Shown one piece after another: positions 16,630 to 24,700 of a DNA stretch of 64,000 bases. Both the position numbers and the translations under genes were made by a program. The notes under the pieces were generated by a model. The model had not been told where the DNA came from. It ran no database searches and saw only the letters and a list, made by a program, of their open reading frames with translations. Every line of letters starts with the position of its first letter. Within the stretch, counting starts at the first letter, position 1. The DNA lies in assembly GCF_945906775.1 (NCBI RefSeq), contig NZ_CAMDRE010000001.1, positions 2,170,001 through 2,234,000 on the forward strand, read 5' to 3'. The DNA is from Citrobacter sp. Marseille-Q6884 (GTDB lineage: Bacteria; Pseudomonadota; Gammaproteobacteria; Enterobacterales; Enterobacteriaceae).

Positions 16630-17994
16630 TTAGCGTTCGTGGAAGGCTTCCGCTTTCGCGCGCAGAATCGGTTTCAGCAGATAGGCCAGAATCGTTTTTC
16701 TACCGGTAATAATATCGACGGTGGCCACCATGCCCGGGATGATCAACAGCGGTTTCTCATCGCTACCCAGATGGTTTTTGTCGGTACGCAGACGCACGAT
16801 GTAATAACTTTTCCCCTCTTTGTCGGTAACGGTATCCGGGCTTATCTGTTCCAGTTTTGCCTTTAGTCCCCCGTAGATGGTGTAGTCATAGGCGGTGAAT
16901 TTCACCATCGCTTCCTGACCCGGATGCAGGAAGGCGATGTCCTGCGGGCGGATTTTGGTTTCAATGAGCAGGGTGTCATCCAGCGGGACAATCTCGACCA
17001 GATCGCTACCCGGCTGGATAACGCCGCCAATGGTGTTGACCATCATTTGCTGCACGATACCGCGTACCGGTGAGGTGACCAGCGTACGGTTAACCCGATC
17101 CTCAATGGCTTTCCCGGTCGCTTCTGTTTTGCTGAGTTCAGTGCGCGCTTCATTAAGCTGAGAGAGCGCTTCACTGCGATAACGGTCGCGGGTTTCACCC
17201 ATCTTGTTCTCGATCTCTTTTATCGCCGCTTCCGCACGGGGGATCGCCAGCGTGACAGATTCCAGTTGACCCCGGGTATCGACTTCCGAACGACGCAAAC
17301 GCAGAATTTCTACCTTGGAAATCGCGCCTTTCGCGACCAGAGGCTCAGACATACTGATTTCCTGCTGTAGCAAACCGAGGCTGCGGCGTGTCTGGCTGGC
17401 TTTCGCCTGGTAATCGAGAAGTTCCTGTTTCTTTTGTACCAGTTGTTCATTCAGCCCACCGAGTTCGCTCTGGATGCGCTGCTTCATACTGGTAAACAGT
17501 TCCATCTCTCCGTTAGCGATATCCGGCGATTTCTGCGTGATTTCTGCTGACAGCGTCAGTGTTTCTTTGTCGGCAAGCTGGGCGGTCAGACGCTGAATAC
17601 GCGCGTCGAGCGCCAGCCGATCGGCTTCAGATTCTCCGGCATTAGAGCGAAAACGGGTGTCGTCCAGACGCAGCAGCGGCGCGCCGGCCTTGACCATTTC
17701 GCCTTCATGGACAAACACTTCAGAGACAATCCCCCCCTCGAGGTTTTGTACTTTTTGCAAACGCGACGAAGGGATCGCCCGGCCATCGCCGCGGGTCACT
17801 TCATCAATGTTTGCCAGTGAAGCCCAGATAATCATCGCCATAAAGAAGGCGAGGATGGCCCACACGGTGATGCGTACCACGCGTGGGGAGTCATCGATCA
17901 GGGCTTTATTGACTTCATTCGCGGAGAACGTGGAGGCGCTTTTATCCCCGAAGAGCCATTTCATCAGGCGGTTGAGCTTATTACCGGTTCGCAT
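16630..17994 (-). CDS. type I secretion periplasmic adaptor (HlyD family, LapC-like)
   Basis: 454 residues. A short cytoplasmic N-terminus is followed by one membrane helix near 42-62 (VWAILAFFMAMIIWASLA), then the lipoyl half-motif GGIVSEVFVHEGEMVKAG, a long alpha-hairpin (about 130-300) and the second lipoyl/barrel half with VVRGIVQQMMVNTIGGVIQPG. The C-terminal part contains GMVATVDIITGRKTILAYLLKPI, standard for HlyD/LapC adaptors. It bridges the inner-membrane ABC protein to the TolC-like channel. Its start overlaps the ABC gene end by 14 bases. It is the last gene of the adhesin-export unit. Confidence 0.9.
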   Translation of the reverse strand: MRTGNKLNRLMKWLFGDKSASTFSANEVNKALIDDSPRVVRITVWAILAFFMAMIIWASLANIDEVTRGDGRAIPSSRLQKVQNLEGGIVSEVFVHEGEMVKAGAPLLRLDDTRFRSNAGESEADRLALDARIQRLTAQLADKETLTLSAEITQKSPDIANGEMELFTSMKQRIQSELGGLNEQLVQKKQELLDYQAKASQTRRSLGLLQQEISMSEPLVAKGAISKVEILRLRRSEVDTRGQLESVTLAIPRAEAAIKEIENKMGETRDRYRSEALSQLNEARTELSKTEATGKAIEDRVNRTLVTSPVRGIVQQMMVNTIGGVIQPGSDLVEIVPLDDTLLIETKIRPQDIAFLHPGQEAMVKFTAYDYTIYGGLKAKLEQISPDTVTDKEGKSYYIVRLRTDKNHLGSDEKPLLIIPGMVATVDIITGRKTILAYLLKPILRAKAEAFHER

Positions 17995-20167
17995 GAATCT
18001 GCCCCTTTTTCAGTGCGTTCAGGACGCTTTCTTTCGGGCCGTCGGCGATAATTTTGCCGTTGTCGAGGACAATCAGACGGTCAACCAGCGAAAGGAGTGA
18101 CGCGCGATGCGTCACCAGCAGCAACGTTTTGTGGCTGACGATGGGCACAAGCGCTTTTTTGATCAGATCCTCGCTGGTGTTATCCATGGAGCTGGTGGGT
18201 TCATCCATCAACAGAATCGGGGGATCGAGCAGAAGCGCCCTGGCCAGCGCGACGGCCTGACGCTGGCCGCCGGATAAATTCATTCCACGCTCACCGACCT
18301 GCATGTTGTAGCCGGAAGGATGGCGACGGGCGAATTCATGTACCCCGGCGATAGTGGCGGCGCGGATCATTGTCTCTTCATCAACATAGCCCGCGCCGAT
18401 AAGCAGATTGTCACGCAGGGATCCGCTAAACAGGTGAATATCCTGAGGTGCATAGCCAATGTTATGTCTGATGTCGTTCACGTCGAGCTGACGGGCGTCA
18501 ATGCCATCCACCAGCACTGTGCCGCTGTCCGGCTGGTAAAAACCGACCAGCAGTTTTGCCAGTGAACTTTTCCCGGAACCACTGCGCCCGATAATCCCGA
18601 CTTTTTCACCCGGCGCTATCTTCAGGGAAATGCCGTTGAGTGAAACATACTGGTTTTGGGGATAACGGAAACTGACATCATGAAACTCAAGTGCGCCAGA
18701 GAGCGTTTCGCGTCTTAGCGGGACTTCGTCATTCTGCGTTTCCTGCTCGAGATCCATCATGTGGTTAATGGTGGCTCGGGTCATTTTTGCACGCTGATAA
18801 CGCGTAATCAGGCCACAGAGCTGCCCGATGGGCATCATTGCGCGGCGTTGTAACAGGTAGCACGCGATGAGCCCCCCCATGCTGAGATTACCCGCGATAA
18901 TCCAGTAAACACCGCCAACAATCATGATCACACCGCTAAACTGCTGCAGCCAACTGGTAAAGTTTACGGCGACATAGGAGAGTGACTTGACCCGGAGTTC
19001 GAGCTTACTCAGGCTGCCAATCACCTGTTCCCACTGATACTGGCGCTCGCTTTGCGCGTTATTCACTTTGATGGCATCAAGCCCCGTCAGGGTCTCAACC
19101 AGCATCGCCTGGCGTTCGTGAGACAGGCGGTAAGTTTTTTGCACCTGCGACATGAGCGGTCGCTGGATAAGCCAGTTAACAAGAACGGCAACGGGATACA
19201 CGATCAGGGGGATAAACACCAGCGGTCCACCGATGACACCGATCACCAGCAAAATCAGCAGGGTAAAGGGGAGGTCGATCAGTGCGGTGAGCGTGAGCGA
19301 TGAAAGGAAGTCGCGTACCGATTGGTACTCCTGGAAATTCTGCGCAAAGCCACCGACCCGGCTGGGGCGCAGTTTCATCTTCATTCCCATCAGCCGTTCA
19401 TACAACGCGGCGGAGATAATTAAATCGGTTTTCTTACCGGCAAGATCGAGGCAGATACCGCGCAGGATTTTCAACACAAAGTCAAAAGCGAACGCGATAG
19501 TAATACCAATCGCCAGCATCCATAACGTGGCCGTCGCCTGATTTGGCACGACGCGATCATAGACGTTCATGACGAACAGTGGCGTAGCCAGCGCGATCAG
19601 GTTAATCAGAAAACTGGCGACAACGGAGTCGAGATAGAGATACTTCGATAACTGCAGCGTGTCGCGAAACCAGGATTTTGTCCGTGGAATGGCGGCGTTA
19701 GGCTGCGTGTCGTATTCATGTTCAGGCTGAATAAAGAGGACTTTTCCACTGTAATCTGCCTCCAGCACCTCTCTGGATACCGTGACTTCACCCCCTTTGG
19801 TTTCCGCGGTAAGAAGACGCGCGCGCTGCTGGTCATCCCAGCCAAGCAGAACGGCGGCCTGCGCATTTTTTAACAGCACGATGGCTGGCAGGGAGATCGC
19901 GGAAATCGTATCTAACGGGCGCTGAAGCACTCGTGCTCTAAGGCCTGCACGCTGCGCGGCGCGCGGAAATGTACTTAACGTCAGGCGGTTTTCTTCTAAC
20001 GGCAACCCTGAGGTCAGCACATTACGGCTGGTAATGATGTTATGCAGTTTGCAGACCACCATTAAGCAATCAAGAAGGGGATCATCATGATTTTGCTGAG
20101 GATCGTATCGAGTATCATCATTACCAGAAGAAGTCGTGTTATCAACTGAATCAGTGTGTGATGCCAT
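17981..20167 (-). CDS. type I secretion ABC exporter (LapB-like)
   Basis: 728 residues. The N-terminal 140 residues are a C39-peptidase-like domain (start DPLLDCLMVVCKLHN), which in LapB-type exporters recognises the substrate rather than cutting it. Six membrane helices follow (about 165-440), then the ATPase: Walker A GRSGSGKSS, Q-loop, signature LSGGQRQAVALARAL, Walker B PPILLMDEPTSSMD and the switch histidine VTHRAS. A Ser-rich, acidic stretch near the start (DSVDNTTSSGNDD) is unusual. It sits between the TolC-like and HlyD genes and, by position, exports the SD-repeat protein encoded just upstream. Confidence 0.9.
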   Translation of the reverse strand: MASHTDSVDNTTSSGNDDTRYDPQQNHDDPLLDCLMVVCKLHNIITSRNVLTSGLPLEENRLTLSTFPRAAQRAGLRARVLQRPLDTISAISLPAIVLLKNAQAAVLLGWDDQQRARLLTAETKGGEVTVSREVLEADYSGKVLFIQPEHEYDTQPNAAIPRTKSWFRDTLQLSKYLYLDSVVASFLINLIALATPLFVMNVYDRVVPNQATATLWMLAIGITIAFAFDFVLKILRGICLDLAGKKTDLIISAALYERLMGMKMKLRPSRVGGFAQNFQEYQSVRDFLSSLTLTALIDLPFTLLILLVIGVIGGPLVFIPLIVYPVAVLVNWLIQRPLMSQVQKTYRLSHERQAMLVETLTGLDAIKVNNAQSERQYQWEQVIGSLSKLELRVKSLSYVAVNFTSWLQQFSGVIMIVGGVYWIIAGNLSMGGLIACYLLQRRAMMPIGQLCGLITRYQRAKMTRATINHMMDLEQETQNDEVPLRRETLSGALEFHDVSFRYPQNQYVSLNGISLKIAPGEKVGIIGRSGSGKSSLAKLLVGFYQPDSGTVLVDGIDARQLDVNDIRHNIGYAPQDIHLFSGSLRDNLLIGAGYVDEETMIRAATIAGVHEFARRHPSGYNMQVGERGMNLSGGQRQAVALARALLLDPPILLMDEPTSSMDNTSEDLIKKALVPIVSHKTLLLVTHRASLLSLVDRLIVLDNGKIIADGPKESVLNALKKGQIHANR

Positions 20168-20214
20168 TATCTGACCTTAAATGCGAGCAAAAAACTGTCG
20201 GGGTTAATACAGCA

Positions 20215-20249
20215 ATGGGGTAATACCAACATGGCTGGCATTACCCCAT
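20215..20249 (-). repeat. intercistronic 13-bp hairpin between tolC-like and ABC genes
   Basis: Arms ATGGGGTAATACC and GGCATTACCCCAT pair along 13 bases with one G/U. There is no U-run after it, so it is more likely an RNA-stability or partial attenuation element than a terminator. Confidence 0.55.
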
Positions 20250-20263
20250 AAACCCGGTACACG

Positions 20264-21616
20264 TTACTTTAATTCCGGCAGATCCACCTGGGTGGTTTTC
20301 ATCGCTTCAACCGGCTGAGCAGCGGAAGGAGCCTGAATATTGAGTTGTTTTAATAACTCACCGGTGCGGGCATTAATTCTGTAAGCGGTAAACATTTCAA
20401 TAAACTGCAACTGTACATAGCGGCGCTGGGCGCTAAACACTTCGTTTTCACTGTCGAGCATATCCAGAAGCGTACGATCGCCCAGGCTGAACTGCTCCTG
20501 ATAAGCGGTGCGTACCACCATGCTACGGTCGGCATAATCTTTTGCGATGGGAACTTGCTGCCTTGCGTTTAACAGGGCGTTCCACGACAGGCGCAGTTCC
20601 TCGTTGAGTTGGCGCAGCGCGTTTCTCTTCACATCTTGCGCTTCCTGCATTTTGTACGCATAAGAGGAGAGTTGCGCTTTATCGCTGCCGCCGTTGAACA
20701 GGTTATAACGCATGCGCAACATGGCCTGCCATTCCTGATTGTGCCCGCGCGTACCGTCAATATTGTTATCCATGGTGCGTCCAACATCCACATCGACACT
20801 TGGATAGAAGCGGGACGTTGCCGCTTCATATTGTTGACGCGTGGCTTCCACATCGGCATCCGCCTGTTTCAGTAGCGGGCTGTTTTCCAACATGACCTTA
20901 CGGGCTTCTTCCAGTGATGCCGGAATTTTTGTTGGCTGAGGAGCCATGAGATCCACGGCTTCCTGCCCTGTCACGCTGGAGTAGTTAGTGCGAGAGTCTT
21001 CAAGATTCGTCTGTTCGGTGAGCAGGTTATTACGAGCCTGGGCAAGACGGGCTTCCGCTTGTGCAAAGTCAGCTTCCCGACCAACGCCCTGTTCCGTGCG
21101 TAAGCGAATCTGATCAAAGATACGTTCATGACTCTTCAGGTTCTCTTCGGCCAGCCTGACCATTTTTTCCTGCATCAGAACATCAAGGTAGCTCTGAATC
21201 GTCGCCAGTGCGGTGGTTTCTGTGGTGTTGAGAACGGCAAATGCCCGGGAGTTTACGGTCGCTTTCTGGCGGGCAACTTCGCTGGTGGTCGCAAAACCGT
21301 TGAAGAGATTTTGCTTCAAATTGATGCTGGATTCGCTGCGGTGTAAATCACGCAGATGATCGCCTGCCGCGCGCGTCGTGGCGTTATCCGTTTGTTCCCA
21401 ACCTGTTCCGGCTGAGAGATCCAGCGTGGGCAAATATCCACCTTTTGCTGCTTTCAGATCCTGATCTGCTGAATAACGGCTGTTCATCGATGCGCTGATT
21501 TGCGGGTGGGTGTTCAGCGTGTTTTTGATGGCCTGCTCAAGCGTCGTGGCGCTGGCTGAGTTCAGCGTGAATAGCGGAAGTAATAATCCTAAAGCGATTT
21601 GCGCGCTGTACTTCAT
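20264..21616 (-). CDS. TolC family outer-membrane channel (LapE-like)
   Basis: 450 residues with a cleavable signal (MKYSAQIALGLLLPLFTLNSASA). Two outer-membrane-efflux repeats are visible, each with a long helical coiled-coil segment: TLEQAIKNTLNTHPQI at the start of the first and EEARKVMLENSPLLKQADADV at the start of the second. LFNGFATTSEVARQ and LFNGGSDKAQLSSY mark the beta-barrel strands of each half. It is the third part of the type I exporter, placed directly after the adhesin gene with 149 bases between, which contain a GC-rich hairpin. Confidence 0.9.
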   Translation of the reverse strand: MKYSAQIALGLLLPLFTLNSASATTLEQAIKNTLNTHPQISASMNSRYSADQDLKAAKGGYLPTLDLSAGTGWEQTDNATTRAAGDHLRDLHRSESSINLKQNLFNGFATTSEVARQKATVNSRAFAVLNTTETTALATIQSYLDVLMQEKMVRLAEENLKSHERIFDQIRLRTEQGVGREADFAQAEARLAQARNNLLTEQTNLEDSRTNYSSVTGQEAVDLMAPQPTKIPASLEEARKVMLENSPLLKQADADVEATRQQYEAATSRFYPSVDVDVGRTMDNNIDGTRGHNQEWQAMLRMRYNLFNGGSDKAQLSSYAYKMQEAQDVKRNALRQLNEELRLSWNALLNARQQVPIAKDYADRSMVVRTAYQEQFSLGDRTLLDMLDSENEVFSAQRRYVQLQFIEMFTAYRINARTGELLKQLNIQAPSAAQPVEAMKTTQVDLPELK

Positions 21617-21732
21617 ATCTATCGTCCTTTTAGTGCATTGATATACCAGACATCAACATGTTGGGGCCTGATAACATGTCTGGGGACCGGCTTAGTGAAG
21701 CGCGTTTTCCCCGACACAAAAGCGTGGGTTAG

Positions 21733-21757
21733 CCCCCGCCGTATCGTCCAGCGGGGG
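21733..21757 (-). repeat. GC-rich hairpin between adhesin and exporter genes
   Basis: CCCCCGC (21733-21739) pairs with GCGGGGG (21751-21757). No T-run follows in the direction of transcription. It could lower exporter expression relative to the adhesin or protect the adhesin mRNA 3' end. Confidence 0.6.
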
Positions 21758-21765
21758 AGGGTTCG

Positions 21766-24700
21766 TCAGGCGTCGATATCAGGTTTGGCGATCAGATTAT
21801 CCATTTGAGCCTGATCGCCTCCGGCATAGGTGTCGCCTGCATCATGGGGCGCATCAGCCGCAACGATCTGATCGGCGCTGTTGTGACTTTCGGCGCTAAC
21901 GTCAGCCACCGGAAGGAGTTTGCTCAAATCGTTGTCGTTGCCTTCGTCATGAATGATATCGCTAAAATTAAGCGGCTCTTCGCTACTCAGCGTCGTGGCG
22001 CTTGTCGGGTTGTCATGCTGAGTGTCATCCGGCTCAGCCGTGGCGGTTGCGGTTTTTGCAGACCCGGCGTGCGAATCATCAGGCGATAACTCGGCACTCT
22101 CATCGACCAAATGGGTTAATGACGTTTCCGGTTGCCCGGTGTCACCCGCCACGGGCGCGTCGTGATGTTCCGCCGGGGCGACGTTGTTATCCGGTTCTGT
22201 TGGTGTCAGGTAGAGATCTTCACTATCGAGGAGTGAAGCATGCGATTCATTATCCCCCTCCGACTCTTCGCTCTGCGGTTGCGCGTCGTGGCTGCTATGA
22301 TTCTCGTTGAGATCGTGATGCTCATCGATTGACGCCGTCATCATCTCGGTATCATGGCTTTCCTGAGGCGTCGAAGAATCCTCCCCCGACAGCGTAATGC
22401 TGTGGTGATCGTCGCTTACCGCAATCTCTCCGCTTTCATGCGGTTCGCCATTCACCGACGTCGAGATATCCACTTTAATATCGCCCGAGTTAAGCGGGTT
22501 ATCGGTATTGATGGTGATTTTCGCATTCAGATCCGCGGTGTCATCGACATCAATAACGACATGGCCATTGGCATCAACGTCATAGGATTTACCGTTAAAC
22601 TCAATGCTTCCTTTCGGCAAACCAGAGATCGTGATGGAGGTAATCTGGTCGTGCTCTCCGCCGCCCGCAATTGACGCATCCAGCGAGAGTTCATAGTGCC
22701 AGGTCGTATGACTGCCTGGTGCGTTGGGATCCCAGCCGCTGCCTCCCTTGGATGACGTCACATCGGAGATAGAGTTAGATCCCTGCACCACCTTGTGGCC
22801 GCCAATGGTCACTGAGACATTATCGACATAGTTAATATTGCCGTTAACGTTAGCCGGACCTTTTTCAGCGCTCCATCCCTTACCATCATCCTGGACATAG
22901 ATGGTGTCGCGGGCATCTCCGTTTGGCCCTGAAGCTGAGGTCGTATTTCCTTTTACGGAATTCAGCTCCCGGAAATTACCATCCTGCCAGTAACCGCTGC
23001 CCTGGTGGAGAAGGAAGACATCACTGTGGCTGGTATCGCCCGATGGGTTGCCGTCGGAGTAGTACTTGATCTGACCTTTTGGTATCTCATCGGAAACACG
23101 CCCGGCTTCAATATCCCCTTTGGTGATCCAAAGGGTAACGTTATCGCCAATGGCAATAATCTTGCCATTTTCATCCACGTCATAACCGTTCGGATCATCA
23201 CTGCCACCGTTGATTTCAGTGACTTTCGAGGATTCGGTCTTGCTGAAGTCCACCTCCAGCGAAATGGATTTATCAGAATCGGCATCGGAATCTGCGTCGC
23301 TGTCGGAGTCAGAGTCGCTGTCTGAGTCCGAATCGCTGTCAGAATCGGAGTCACTGTCAGAGTCTGAATCGCTGTCAGAATCTGCGTCGCTGTCAGAGTC
23401 TGAATCACTGTCAGAGTCTGAATCGCTGTCCGAGTCGGAGTCGCTGTCTGAATCGGAGTCACTGTCGGAATCCGAGTCGCTGTCCGAATCCGAGTCGCTG
23501 TCGGAATCACTGTCCGAGTCTGAATCACTGTCTGAGTCAGAGTCGCTGTCGGAATCCGAGTCGCTGTCGGAATCCGAGTCACTGTCGGAATCGGAGTCAC
23601 TGTCAGAGTCGGAATCGCTGTCAGCATCCGAGTCGCTGTCCGAGTCTGAATCACTGTCGGAATCCGAATCGCTGTCGGAGTCTGAATCACTGTCCGAGTC
23701 GGAATCGCTGTCAGAATCGGAGTCACTGTCCGAGTCGGAATCGCTGTCCGAATCCGAATCGCTGTCTGAGTCGGAATCACTGTCTGAGTCGGAGTCACTG
23801 TCGGAATCAGAATCGCTGTCTGAGTCGGAGTCGCTGTCAGAATCCGAATCGCTGTCTGAGTCGGAATCACTGTCTGAGTCGGAGTCACTGTCGGAATCAG
23901 AATCGCTGTCTGAGTCGGAGTCGCTGTCAGAATCCGAATCGCTGTCAGCATCCGAGTCACTGTCAGAGTCCGAATCGCTGTCCGAGTCTGAGTCGCTGTC
24001 TGAATCGGAGTCACTGTCCGAGTCGGAATCGCTGTCTGAGTCGGAGTCGCTGTCAGAATCCGAATCGCTGTCGGAATCGGAATCGCTGTCAGAGTCGGAG
24101 TCGCTGTCTGAGTCCGAATCACTGTCGGAGTCTGAATCGCTGTCGGAATCAGAGTCGCTGTCCGAGTCGGAATCGCTGTCAGAATCGGAGTCACTGTCCG
24201 AGTCGGAATCGCTGTCAGCATCCGAGTCGCTGTCCGAGTCTGAATCACTGTCGGAATCCGAATCGCTGTCGGAGTCTGAATCACTGTCTGAGTCGGAATC
24301 GCTGTCTGAGTCGGAATCGCTGTCTGAATCGGAGTCACTGTCAGAGTCTGAATCACTGTCGGAATCTGAGTCGCTGTCGGAGTCCGAATCGCTGTCGGAG
24401 TCCGAATCGCTGTCGGCATCCGAGTCGCTGTCCGAGTCTGAGTCGCTGTCTGAGTCCGAGTCACTGTCCGAGTCGGAGTCGCTGTCAGAATCCGAATCGC
24501 TGTCAGCATCCGAATCGCTGTCAGCATCCGAATCGCTGTCGGAATCGGAATCACTGTCCGAGTCGGAGTCACTGTCCGAGTCGGAATCACTGTCAGCATC
24601 CGAATCGCTGTCGGAGTCCGAGTCACTGTCAGAGTCGGAGTCAGAGTCGCTGTCGGAGTCCGAATCGCTGTCAGAATCGGAGTCGCTGTCGGAGTCGGAA

